Positions 46,365 through 55,070 of a stretch of DNA of 59,752 nucleotides are shown here, piece after piece. Source of the stretch: Chitinophagaceae bacterium (lineage in GTDB: Bacteria > Bacteroidota > Bacteroidia > Chitinophagales > Chitinophagaceae); NCBI GenBank assembly GCA_023251255.1, contig JAHEZD010000034.1, positions 1 through 59,752 on the forward strand, read 5' to 3'. Within the stretch, counting starts at the first letter, position 1, and the number at the start of each line of letters is the position of its first letter. Below the pieces are notes generated by a model. That model was not told the DNA's origin and did no database searches. It saw only the letters and a list, made by a program, of their open reading frames with translations. The translations under genes were made by a program, and so were the position numbers.

Positions 46365-46386
46365 AGTCTATTTTTGAGTTAGCGGC
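46365..46386 (+). repeat. Left boundary repeat of the cassette-like array (ends GTTAGCGGC)
   Basis: The string AGTCTATTTTTGAGTTAGCG recurs, with small changes, at the end of every larger repeat downstream (53125-53146, 55019-55040, 55947-55968, 57698-57719). Here only this end is present. GTTAGCGG (46378-46385) is the exact complement of CCGCTAAC after the second Gabija gene (49190-49197). Confidence 0.7.
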
Positions 46387-46450
46387 TATTCTATGCCGAC
46401 AGTACTAAAGTTCAAGCAAAAGGTAGACATCAAATAAGTAAACGACAAAG

Positions 46451-48052
46451 ATGAATATTCAAAAAGTACTAATTCAGAACTTCAAAACACTTCAAAATTT
46501 TGAAATCAGTCTGAATAAAGAGTTAAACATTATTGTCGGTGACAATGAAGCAGGGAAATCTACATTGTTGGAAGCAATAAATTTAGTGCTAACTGGACAA
46601 CTCAACGGTCGAAATATCAATTATGAAATTTCACCGTTCCTTTTTAGCAAATCTGTAGTTGACGAATATCTAACAAAATTGAAAACTGGTTCAAATCCTG
46701 CTTTACCGACAATCTTAATAGAAATTTACCTTCATAATAAACCAGAGTTTGTAAAACTAAAAGGGTCAAACAATTCAAAAAATGAAGACACCTATGGTGT
46801 TTCTTTAAAAATTGAATTTAACGAAGATTACAAAGACGAATATTCTAAATATATCTCAGACCCAACAAATATCACAACCCTACCAACAGAGTATTATGGT
46901 GCAAAACTTTATGACTTTGCAAACAAACTAATAACACCCCGAAGTGTTGAACTTTATTCTACCTTAATTGACACAACCACAATAAAACTTCAAAACGGGG
47001 CAGACTATTATCTACAAAAAATAATTGAGGAGAGCTTAGATATAAAAGAAAGAACAGGTCTATCGTTGGCTTTCAGAAACCTTAAAGAATCCTTCAAAGA
47101 ACAAGATTCTCTAAAAGCCATCAATTCAAAACTAAAAAGCAATAAAGGAGAAATTACCAACAAAGACCTTTCTGTTTCAATTGACATATCACAAAAATCA
47201 AGTTGGGAAAATAATCTTACATCTTACATAGACGATATTCCATTTCAATTTTCAGGTAAAGGAGAACAGAACTTTATTAAAATGCTATTGGCATTGGACA
47301 AGAATATTACGAAGAGCGATGTTATTTTAATCGAAGAGCCTGAAAACCATCTTTCATTTTCGACTATGAATGCCTTAATTAAAAAAATGGCAGAAAAGTG
47401 TAAGGACAAGCAAATAATAATTACAACTCATAGCACTTTCGTATTAAATAAATTAGGGCTTGACAATCTCATTTTGTGGGGTGAAGACAAAAAAACTATG
47501 AGCCTGAAGGATTTAAAACCTGACACACAGGACTACTTCAAAAAGTTAGCTGGTTACGATACTTTGCGACTGGTTCTTTCTAAAAAATCAATTTTAGTTG
47601 AAGGTCCTTCTGATGAATTAATTGTGCAAAAGGCTTATTATATTTCCAAAGGAAAGTTACCTATTGAAGATGGTATAGACACAATTTCGGTAAAAGGATT
47701 ATCATTTAAAAGATTTTTAGAAATTGCCAAGTTATTAAAAAAAGAAGTTTGTGTAGTGACCGATAATGATGGCGATTACAAAAAGAAGGTAGAAAACAAG
47801 TATATAGATTATATTGGAGTTGCGAACATAAAAATTTATTATGACAAGGATGATACTCTGAAAACTTTAGAGCCACAACTTGTTGCTTGCAACGATTTAG
47901 CAACACTTAATAAAATCTTCAAAACAAGTTTGCCAGACAAACAAGCAATTGTTGATTTTATGATTGATAACAAAACAGAATGTGCTTTATCTATCTTTAA
48001 CACTACCGAAACATTTGAATTTCCAAGCTATGTCAAGCAATCATTCCAATAA
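46451..48052 (+). CDS. Gabija-like GajA: OLD-family ATPase/TOPRIM endonuclease
   Basis: 533 residues. N-terminal ABC/SMC-type ATPase with Walker A GDNEAGKST (30-38), signature-like FSGKGEQN (267-274), Walker B VILIEEPENHLS (292-303) and H-loop TTHST (325-329). The C-terminal TOPRIM domain has Glu384 in SILVEGPSDE and Asp438/Asp440 in VVTDNDGDY, the metal-binding set of OLD nucleases. A UvrD-like helicase gene overlaps its end by 23 bp, which defines class 2 OLD, i.e. Gabija GajA. Gabija GajA is a sequence-specific DNA nickase held in check by nucleotides and active in phage defence. Slightly shorter than the characterised GajA. Low-GC coding unlike the left part of the window. Confidence 0.88.
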   Translation: MNIQKVLIQNFKTLQNFEISLNKELNIIVGDNEAGKSTLLEAINLVLTGQLNGRNINYEISPFLFSKSVVDEYLTKLKTGSNPALPTILIEIYLHNKPEFVKLKGSNNSKNEDTYGVSLKIEFNEDYKDEYSKYISDPTNITTLPTEYYGAKLYDFANKLITPRSVELYSTLIDTTTIKLQNGADYYLQKIIEESLDIKERTGLSLAFRNLKESFKEQDSLKAINSKLKSNKGEITNKDLSVSIDISQKSSWENNLTSYIDDIPFQFSGKGEQNFIKMLLALDKNITKSDVILIEEPENHLSFSTMNALIKKMAEKCKDKQIIITTHSTFVLNKLGLDNLILWGEDKKTMSLKDLKPDTQDYFKKLAGYDTLRLVLSKKSILVEGPSDELIVQKAYYISKGKLPIEDGIDTISVKGLSFKRFLEIAKLLKKEVCVVTDNDGDYKKKVENKYIDYIGVANIKIYYDKDDTLKTLEPQLVACNDLATLNKIFKTSLPDKQAIVDFMIDNKTECALSIFNTTETFEFPSYVKQSFQ

Positions 48053-49181
48053 AATAATTGTTGCTTCCGCTGGTTCAAGAAAGACGACTTACATAGTTAA
48101 AGAGGCTCTTTCAAACCATACAGACAATATACTCATACTCACATACACGATTGACAATATAAATCAAATTCGGAACTACATTATTCGAGAGAATGGTTTC
48201 ATCCCGACTAATATCACAATTCTTAGCTGGTTTTCATTTCTACTGCAAGAGTGTGTAAGACCATATCAAAACTTTGTATATTCTGACAAAAGGATTGAAA
48301 CCGTTTATTTTCCACCTGATATTGGAAAGTTCAAAGCCGACAGGCGATTTATAAAGAAAGCAAATGTTAAAAACTATTTTCTCGTTGGTGGCAAATTCAT
48401 AATAAATGAACACATCTCTGAATTTTCTTGCCTTTGTAATGACAAATCAAATGGTAAAGTAATCGGACGATTGGAAGAAATTTATTCAAAAATATTTATT
48501 GATGAAGTTCAAGACATTTCAGGCTATGACTTTGATATTGTTGACCTTTTATTGAAATCTAAAATCGAATGCTATTTAGTTGGCGATTGCAGACAAGCAA
48601 CTTATTTTACAACTTGCTCACCCAAGTATAAAAAGTATAAAGGGAAAAATATAATTAACCTTTTTAACGATTGGCAAAAAAAAGGGTTGTGCTCTGTCGA
48701 AGAAAAAAACGACTGCTACCGTAGCAATCAAACAATTTGCGATTTTGCAGACGGCTTTTATCCTCACTTAACAAAAACTGTATCGTTTAATACTGACAAT
48801 ACTGGACACGATGGTTTGTTTATAATAAATGAAAATCAGGTTTTGAACTACATTGAGAAACATAAGCCGACACTTTTAAGGTGGGACAAGACCGCTGACA
48901 CATTTGGACTGGAAGCAAAAAATTTTGGCACGACAAAGGGGCAAACTTTTGAAAGAGTTTTGATTTTTCCTACAGAAGGGTTTAAGAAATATCTATCAGA
49001 CGGCAACCTCACAAAAGTGACAAAAAAAAAGAATAAGAAAACACAAGTAGTGACAGAAGAAATAAAGGATTCATTTCATTTGGCTAAATTTTATGTGGCG
49101 ACAACAAGGGCAAAACATAGTGTAGCCTTTGTATTTGAGGGCAACAGTATTTTCGACAAACTGATTCAATACCAAGAGTAA
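48030..49181 (+). CDS. Gabija-like GajB: UvrD/Rep-type helicase
   Basis: 383 residues from the MSSNHSNKI start, overlapping gajA by 23 bp; the in-frame ATG at 47964 would lie further inside gajA. Motif I is ASAGSRKTT (12-20), with Arg in place of the usual Gly of GSGKT. Motif II is IFIDEVQD (155-162), and late motifs are TTKGQTFERVLIFP and FYVATTRAKHS. It is shorter than typical GajB and much shorter than UvrD, so most of the 1B/2B insertions are missing. In Gabija the helicase subunit binds the GajA tetramer. The pair occupies one cassette-like unit bounded by GTTAGCGG and CCGCTAAC. Confidence 0.85.
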   Translation: MSSNHSNKIIVASAGSRKTTYIVKEALSNHTDNILILTYTIDNINQIRNYIIRENGFIPTNITILSWFSFLLQECVRPYQNFVYSDKRIETVYFPPDIGKFKADRRFIKKANVKNYFLVGGKFIINEHISEFSCLCNDKSNGKVIGRLEEIYSKIFIDEVQDISGYDFDIVDLLLKSKIECYLVGDCRQATYFTTCSPKYKKYKGKNIINLFNDWQKKGLCSVEEKNDCYRSNQTICDFADGFYPHLTKTVSFNTDNTGHDGLFIINENQVLNYIEKHKPTLLRWDKTADTFGLEAKNFGTTKGQTFERVLIFPTEGFKKYLSDGNLTKVTKKKNKKTQVVTEEIKDSFHLAKFYVATTRAKHSVAFVFEGNSIFDKLIQYQE

Positions 49182-49189
49182 AAGAACAT

Positions 49190-49256
49190 CCGCTAACTTG
49201 GGTTTGCTGGACGTTGGAGCAATGCTCAATTCACTATCAACTTTTGTTCCGGCAGA
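49190..49256 (+). repeat. attC-like spacer start after the Gabija pair
   Basis: CCGCTAAC (49190-49197) nine bases after the helicase stop is the inverse of the sequence opening the unit at 46378. A second possible junction, GTTGGA at 49213-49218, is mirrored by TCCAAC at 50006-50011 beyond the intron. The stretch ends at the presumed intron 5' end. Confidence 0.5.
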
Positions 49257-49923
49257 GTGTGTCACGAATGGAAAGGATGAGAGTTCTTTTCAATGCTGTA
49301 TAAGAGATGAGGGAAGGCCCCTCATATACGCCTTGCGGGAGGAGTATATAAACCGCTTCATGGTGCTGTAATCAAAAGTTATGGTATTGAGCGATGAAGA
49401 AAAGGCATCATAAAGGTGTCAGGTGAGTGTAAGGGAACTGAACGAAAGTGAACCGTACGATGAGGTCTCGAAAGGAACTAAGTTGTTGACGAAACTATTG
49501 GATTTCTGCCTCTGATAGAAAGGACTGTAACGGACAAACCGCATACTGGTTACGGGTCAACCGGGATTGAGGCGGCAGGAACCTTACACAGGCTTTTATA
49601 GGGAACGTGAGAAACTGTCATTACGATGCGCCAAGCACCTCTCGACAAGTCGGGATTCAAGGTATTCCAAAGGAAGCCGAAGCGTAATGAAGTGGCGGAC
49701 TGAACCGTAGTAGTGAAGAAGTTTCTGTAATGGAAGTGGAGCGAAGGGTTCAGCTCATTAATTTGCACTATGAAAGACAACACAGAGGAATCTGTGGATG
49801 ATCAAGTTTAGTTCAATTATTTGTAAGAATCTTCTTATGATGAATGAGAAAAGCTCTGAGGTGAAAATCTCAAGCACGGTTTTGTGGAGGGCTTGGGCTG
49901 AAATGCCCTTGCCTATCCAACCG
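49257..49923 (+). ncRNA. ORF-less group II intron (ribozyme)
   Basis: About 660 nt with the look of a group II intron. It opens with GTGTGTC and contains the domain I core segment near 49416-49490 (AAGGTGTCAGGTGAG, GTGAACCGTACGATGAGGTC, CTCGAAAGGAAC). A domain V-like hairpin at 49849-49883 has the AGC triad, a GAGGTGAAAATCTC stem-loop and GCACGGTTTT. A domain VI-like stem follows (GGGC/GCCC). The 3' end is near CCTATCCAAC, so the exact boundary is uncertain by several bases. No reverse transcriptase ORF remains in domain IV. The 5' strand of domain V looks about two bases short, so activity is doubtful unless supplied in trans. Confidence 0.72.
49730..49801 (+). pseudogene. Possible remnant of an intron-encoded protein start
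   Basis: A 23-codon ORF (MEVERRVQLINLHYERQHRG...) stops at TGA inside the domain IV region of the group II intron, where the reverse transcriptase gene would normally begin. Nothing RT-like follows. It may be the last trace of the deleted ORF, or chance. Confidence 0.3.
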
Positions 49924-50037
49924 AATATCTATTTGACTTTTTGTTGTTAACTTCAACTTTATATTTTCAATTGGGCAGCGGGTCCAGGCTGGACGTTATT
50001 AAATATCCAACCTGCAGCGATAACTGCCCGTTATGCG
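49924..50037 (+). repeat. Spacer after the intron, ends GTTATGCG
   Basis: Contains ATAAC-TGCCC-GTTAT (50020-50034), an inverted repeat whose right arm runs into GTTATGCG (50030-50037), the presumed left junction of the HNH-TPR unit. No matching complement is found after the HNH-TPR gene, so this junction is less certain than the others. Confidence 0.4.
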
Positions 50038-50110
50038 AAACTCTTTGGCGACAGTGCAACCTCAAACGGATCGCAAGAAATGAATGAAATTATCTCTTTA
50101 TTCTGACGAC

Positions 50111-52951
50111 ATGAAAACGAGAAAACCAATTCCTCAAAAGATAAAAGCTGTCCTTCAAAAGGAGATTGGTTCAGTTTGCCCTTTTTGTCAAAATAAAGAT
50201 GTTGACCATTTTGAGTTTCACCACATAGACGAAAATCCCGAAAACAATGAAGTATCAAATCTCTTGATGCTTTGTCCAACTTGCCATTCAAAAATTACTA
50301 AGGGAGATATTACAAAGGAGGAAGTAATCAAAGTAAAACAAAGGGTTAGTGGAGAGCTAAAACCTAAATTACCAAAAGATATTGAGGAGCTACTTAAAAA
50401 GGCAAAGGATGTTAGAAATGACAGCAAGTTTAGCGAGGCAAAGGAAATTTATGTAGAGGCGTTAAAATTATCAGAAAAATTAAACGACGGTTATTCAATC
50501 GCAAAATGTAAACTTGCTCTTGCAGATACTCTAAGTATTGTCAAGGAATCTTCAGAAGAAATTCTTCAATATCTTAATGATAGTGAAAAATATTTTAGAG
50601 AGAATAATCTTGATGAAAATCTTGCAGATACATTATTTCAATTGTCTTTAACTAAATTAAGGCAAGAGCAATTTGATGATGCCCGAATAAATTTATTTGA
50701 AGCATTAGAAATCAATCAACGGTTGAATGACAAACTTGGAGAAGCTGAATGTTATTTTCAAATTGGGTGGATGGAGCATGGTCAAGGACATCTTGATAAA
50801 TCAAAAGAATATTACAAAAAATCAATTGAGATTTATGAGCAGGAATACACCAAACACGAGAAGAAAGTTATTACCAATAGAATTGCTGAAAGTTGTATTC
50901 AACTCGCAATTGTAAATGAAGCCGAAGGAAATATTTCGGAAGCTGATATTAATCTTACCAAAGGATTAAAGTATTGCAGAGAATCGGAGTTCAAATATTC
51001 AACGGGTCGTGCTCTTTTTCATCTTGCAGAATTGAAATTACGAACTCAACAAATTGAAATTGGATTAGAGTATCTAAATGAATCGCTGAACATATTTAGT
51101 GAAATAGACGAGTTTAGATTTCTTGCAAAAGGATTAGACCTGTTAGGATTATTTCATTACAATTTCGGTGACAAAAAAGTAGGTGTTGAACTTTTTTATT
51201 ATGCTATTGCTGCAATTGAAAAGACGGATGATGTTAGAGGCAAATTAGAATATTACACAAAACTCGCTGAACTCTTTAAAATAGAAAAAAAATATGACGA
51301 TGCAGAGAAACTTTATCTGCAAATAATTGATGTTGCAGAGCAAGAGAGTGATGATGAATACTTTCATGTTATAGTGGGTTTAGTAACCCTCAACAAAAAA
51401 CAAGACAAGAAAAAAGATGCAATTTCATTTGCAAAAAGGGGAATTAAGAAACTCAAAGAAATTCATATCAAGACACAAAGAGAATCTAAGAGAGCAGAAA
51501 CATTAGGAAATATTGGGGCACTTTATTTAGAATCTGAAAATTGTATTGAAGCAAAGAAATATTTTCTCTTATCTAAAGACGCTTACACTACAATTGCGAG
51601 TAAAAACGGCATTTCAAAATGTGTCGGATCATTAGCTTACATCTATAGATTAGAGGGTGATTTCAAGAGCGAAGCAGAAGCATATAAGGAACTAAAGCAA
51701 CTTACAGAAGGCACTCATTATTATTACGAGCAAGCAGTAGCTGCATTCAATTTATGCATGTTTGAAATTAGTAACAAGAACTTTGAACAAGCAAAAAAAT
51801 ATTTTGATGAAGCGGAATACTTAAATTATTGTTACGAATTAAATCTTGATGAAAAGTTAGATGAATTAGACCATCGGCTTGATGTATTTATTGAGTCACA
51901 TCAGAAACCAGACAGAAGCATTCAAGAATTAATAACCGATATGTATTCCCTTGTGAACTATTACCCCAAAGAACGAATTCATTTGCTCCGATTTTGGCTA
52001 TTCATGCACGGCAATGAACTATTTACAGCAATTCGTTATGAGGAAGGAGTTAAATTTTTTATTGTAACAGACGATACTGATAAATTTATAAATGTTTGTT
52101 CTTCGTTAAACGCTTACTCAAACTTCTTCATTCAATCCAACAATAATGAAGGATTCTCAAATGGTGAATCCATTATTTTTCATTATCCTGATGAAAGATT
52201 GATTCCTAAGGGACTTCAATTTTTAATGGTTCCTAAAGACCAAAAGCTACCCGATGATTTGACTAATGTGGAATTTTCTATAAGCAAACTTTCAAGAAAA
52301 GAATTTGAAGAAAACAGAGAGGACAAATCAATGTTTAGGCAAAGGAGCAGTGGGAAGCTTGGTAGATATACAATCTTCTTCGTAGAAAAGGGAGAAAAAA
52401 AAACATATGTAGAAGTTGCGAAGAAAAGAGGAATCATTATAGAGCCATATGATGGGCATATAATTTTAGGTTACCCAATTACTTTCCCTAAACAATTTGA
52501 GACATTGTTGCTAAAGTCAACAGCGGATGAAATTCTAAAGAAAAAAGTATTTTTTGACTTAACTGATAGAAGCGATTATAAAGATAAATTTTATTCTGAT
52601 TTGAGTTTTAGTAAACAACTTGGTTGCATTCCCATTTTTGAAAACCAACTTCCAAAATCTAATAGAGTATCTGTGATTGAATCAATCTCTTTGGAATTTC
52701 CTATTTATAGTAACAATGGAATAAATGGTAATATGCCAGAGGTAAGAAAAATTAGAAATTTTATTCTAAAGCATACAAAGGACATAAACAAAAATACTTC
52801 TGTTCTTCAAAATCTGAAAATTAGTATTGAAGAACTTGCTGAACAAAATGGATTACCCAAATTTTATTTTGATGCTTATATCTTAGAACTTGAATCGTTT
52901 GATGAAAATGAAAAGGAGAAACAAGTTGCATTTGTTTTCAAAGGACATTAA
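50111..52951 (+). CDS. HNH endonuclease-TPR fusion protein, candidate defence gene
   Basis: 946 residues from MKTRKPIPQK; an earlier in-frame ATG (50084) is less likely. N-terminal HNH nuclease (about 15-65) with zinc-knuckle CPFC (23-26), FEFHHID (His37-His38), Asn50 in SNLLMLC and CPTCH (55-59), a complete HNH set. Then about fifteen TPR-like helical pairs (about 85-600), one per 35-40 residues. A C-terminal alpha/beta region (about 610-946) that I do not recognise completes it. The layout (nuclease, helical sensor, extra domain) and its place beside a Gabija-like pair suggest a phage-defence effector; this is inference. AT-rich like its neighbours. Confidence 0.8.
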   Translation: MKTRKPIPQKIKAVLQKEIGSVCPFCQNKDVDHFEFHHIDENPENNEVSNLLMLCPTCHSKITKGDITKEEVIKVKQRVSGELKPKLPKDIEELLKKAKDVRNDSKFSEAKEIYVEALKLSEKLNDGYSIAKCKLALADTLSIVKESSEEILQYLNDSEKYFRENNLDENLADTLFQLSLTKLRQEQFDDARINLFEALEINQRLNDKLGEAECYFQIGWMEHGQGHLDKSKEYYKKSIEIYEQEYTKHEKKVITNRIAESCIQLAIVNEAEGNISEADINLTKGLKYCRESEFKYSTGRALFHLAELKLRTQQIEIGLEYLNESLNIFSEIDEFRFLAKGLDLLGLFHYNFGDKKVGVELFYYAIAAIEKTDDVRGKLEYYTKLAELFKIEKKYDDAEKLYLQIIDVAEQESDDEYFHVIVGLVTLNKKQDKKKDAISFAKRGIKKLKEIHIKTQRESKRAETLGNIGALYLESENCIEAKKYFLLSKDAYTTIASKNGISKCVGSLAYIYRLEGDFKSEAEAYKELKQLTEGTHYYYEQAVAAFNLCMFEISNKNFEQAKKYFDEAEYLNYCYELNLDEKLDELDHRLDVFIESHQKPDRSIQELITDMYSLVNYYPKERIHLLRFWLFMHGNELFTAIRYEEGVKFFIVTDDTDKFINVCSSLNAYSNFFIQSNNNEGFSNGESIIFHYPDERLIPKGLQFLMVPKDQKLPDDLTNVEFSISKLSRKEFEENREDKSMFRQRSSGKLGRYTIFFVEKGEKKTYVEVAKKRGIIIEPYDGHIILGYPITFPKQFETLLLKSTADEILKKKVFFDLTDRSDYKDKFYSDLSFSKQLGCIPIFENQLPKSNRVSVIESISLEFPIYSNNGINGNMPEVRKIRNFILKHTKDINKNTSVLQNLKISIEELAEQNGLPKFYFDAYILELESFDENEKEKQVAFVFKGH

Positions 52952-52980
52952 AATATTTGACGACTTTGGAGAATAATAAT

Positions 52981-53146
52981 CGCAGATTTCTATCTGTAGT
53001 TCGTGCTTAGCTAAGTACTTCGCCAACTATAGATGCCAATAACAGCTAGTTTGCAACTAGCTAAATCTACACCCGCAAATGAACCCGTAATGAGCGGATC
53101 TGCGAATGTTTTAGATGGAAAGTTTCGTCTATTTTTGAGTTAGCAG
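52981..53146 (+). repeat. attC-like repeat, copy 1
   Basis: Opens CGCAGATTTCTATCTGTAGT and ends GAGTTAGCAG. Inside: ATCTGTAGTT paired with AACTATAGAT, the hairpin AGCTAGTT-TGC-AACTAGCT, and the arms CGCAAAT and (A)TCTGCG around AACCCGTAATGAGCGG. CGCCAAC (53021-53027) is the candidate inner inverse-core box. About 90% like copies 2 and 3 by eye. Confidence 0.8.
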
Positions 53147-53186
53147 TCATTGTAAAGCGAGACCCTACAAACTTTGAACAGACAAA

Positions 53187-54068
53187 ATGCAAGAAACAAA
53201 AGGACTTCTTAACGACATAAAACAGCACGACAAGATTGCGATTAGAGTGAGCTCTAATTCAAATAATAATTTGCCTGAAGAGGTTATGAAAATGCTCATT
53301 CAACCTCACAGAAAAGCTAATTATTTTTTTGTTTTCATTGAAAATGGTTCATTAACACATAAGGTTGACTTAAACGATTTGACAATTACAAATGGGCAAT
53401 TGTTTTTTGTTTTGCCTAATCAAATTCATTCTGTACCTGCACAGAAGAAAGATGACATTGAATGTTTCAAAATGAGTTTTGACCAAAACTGCTTGTCTTT
53501 ACTTCCGAAACAATTTTCTTTTTTAATCAATCCATTAAATTCACAAATCGTTTCATTTGAAAGTGATTCAAGACAAAGAGTAAAAATGCTTTTTGAAATA
53601 CTCAACAAAATTTTGCATTCAGACAACGACCAAAAAGATGCTGAAATTATTTTGGCTCATCTTAATTCACTTTTGACAGAATTTGACATCGCATATTTTA
53701 AAAGTGTGGCAAAAGAAAAAGCTGAACCAAACAAAATTCAAAAATACGTTGAGTTTAAAATTGCAGTTGAAACTCATTTGACCGAACAACATTCTATAAA
53801 TACAATTGCCGACAATCTTTCTATAACTACAAACCATCTTTACAACATTGTCAAAGAATTTTCAGGGGTTTCGCCAAAAGAATTTATAACCAATCGGCTA
53901 ATGTTGGAAGCACAAAGAAAACTACATTATTCAAAACCAACTATCAAAGAGTTAGCTTACGACCTTGGTTTTAACGACCCAGATTATTTTTCACGGCTCT
54001 TCAAAAAGAGTACAGGAAAAAGCATCAGCAAATATTTAACAGACATTCAAGATTTGTCAGGCAATTAA
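53187..54068 (+). CDS. AraC-family transcriptional regulator
   Basis: 293 residues: an N-terminal cupin-like sensor (about 40-130, with NGQLFFVLPNQIHSV) and a C-terminal double HTH (about 190-290). The first HTH is in SINTIADNLSITTNHLYNIV, and the second ends in the family signature IKELAYDLGFNDPDYFSRLFKKSTGKS. The ligand is unknown. It is encoded 62 bp before the SDR oxidoreductase within the same repeat-bounded unit, so it may control that gene. Confidence 0.93.
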   Translation: MQETKGLLNDIKQHDKIAIRVSSNSNNNLPEEVMKMLIQPHRKANYFFVFIENGSLTHKVDLNDLTITNGQLFFVLPNQIHSVPAQKKDDIECFKMSFDQNCLSLLPKQFSFLINPLNSQIVSFESDSRQRVKMLFEILNKILHSDNDQKDAEIILAHLNSLLTEFDIAYFKSVAKEKAEPNKIQKYVEFKIAVETHLTEQHSINTIADNLSITTNHLYNIVKEFSGVSPKEFITNRLMLEAQRKLHYSKPTIKELAYDLGFNDPDYFSRLFKKSTGKSISKYLTDIQDLSGN

Positions 54069-54130
54069 AGTGATTAGTCCTGCCATATCAAATATATCCA
54101 ACCGACTTTTGCATTCATAAAATTTAAAAA

Positions 54131-54853
54131 ATGAAATCAGCATTAGTAACAGGAGCAAACAAAGGCATCGGTTTTGAAACCGCTAAACAATTGGCCGAAC
54201 TTGGATATTTCGTTTACATCGGAAGTCGGGACAAAGACAAAGGACTTGAAGCCATCGGGAAATTAAAAGCATTAGGTTACACAAATGTGGACTGCATAGA
54301 ATTAAATGTAACTGACATTAATTCTATCAAATCAGCAAGACAAGAACTTGAAGTAAAAACTAAAAAGTTGGACATCTTAATTAACAACGCAGGTATTAGT
54401 GGTGGTTTTCCACAACCAGCGACAAAAGTTTCTTATGACACTTTGCGACTTGTATTTGAAACTAATTTTTTTGGAGCCGTTCAAATAACACAAGCGTTTA
54501 TGGACTTGCTAAAAAAAGCAGACCAACCACGAATTGTAAATGTAACCACCGAATTGTCTTCATTAACAAATCACAGCGACCCAAATTGGAAATTTGCACA
54601 ATTCAAACCTGCTGCTTATGGTCCATCAAAGACCGCTTTGAATGCATACACTGTAATGTTAGCGGTTGAACTCAAAGACACGAACTTCAAAGTGAATTGT
54701 GTATGCCCTGGGTTTACTGCTACAGACTTTAATAATCACCAAGGAACAAAAACAGTTGAACAAGGTGCAAGTGTTATCGTAAAATATGCAACGCTTGACA
54801 AAGACGGTACGACAGGAAAATTTTTCAGCGAAGATGGAGAGACAGCTTGGTAA
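54131..54853 (+). CDS. Short-chain dehydrogenase/reductase (SDR)
   Basis: 240 residues, classical SDR length. Rossmann cofactor motif TGANKGIG (7-14), NNAG (85-88), catalytic Ser near 143-144 in TTELSS, and Tyr163-Lys167 in YGPSK. The VNCVCPGFTATD motif follows the active site. Arg33 in IGSRDKDK suggests NADPH preference. The closest general resemblance is to carbonyl-reductase-like SDRs; the substrate is unknown. Shares a unit with the AraC regulator. Confidence 0.93.
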   Translation: MKSALVTGANKGIGFETAKQLAELGYFVYIGSRDKDKGLEAIGKLKALGYTNVDCIELNVTDINSIKSARQELEVKTKKLDILINNAGISGGFPQPATKVSYDTLRLVFETNFFGAVQITQAFMDLLKKADQPRIVNVTTELSSLTNHSDPNWKFAQFKPAAYGPSKTALNAYTVMLAVELKDTNFKVNCVCPGFTATDFNNHQGTKTVEQGASVIVKYATLDKDGTTGKFFSEDGETAW

Positions 54854-54875
54854 CAGAAGAAACAACGAACCGCAG

Positions 54876-55040
54876 CGCAGATTTCTATGTAGTTTCCTGC
54901 TTGGCTAAGTGCGCCGCTAACTACAGATGCCAATAACAGCTAGTTTGCAACTAGCTAAACCTATACCAGCAAATGAACCCGTAATGAGCGGATTTGCGAG
55001 TGTTTCAGATGCCAAGTTTCGCCTATTTTTGAGTTAGCAG
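54876..55040 (+). repeat. attC-like repeat, copy 2
   Basis: Opens CGCAGATTTCTATGTAGTTT and ends GAGTTAGCAG. CCGCTAAC (54914-54921) is the inverse-core box; it matches the complement of the GTTAGCAG opening the AraC-SDR unit at 7 of 8 bases. Same internal hairpins as copy 1, with CGCAAAT altered to AGCAAAT. Confidence 0.8.
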
Positions 55041-55070
55041 TAACCATTGTCAACAGCCTGTAATTGGAAA

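Noticed and set aside
46251-46378. A full attC or attI site at the left edge of the array
   Set aside because: Only the last 22 bp match the downstream repeats; a TTTCGC/GCGAAA stem lies upstream, but too little is shared to call a complete site.
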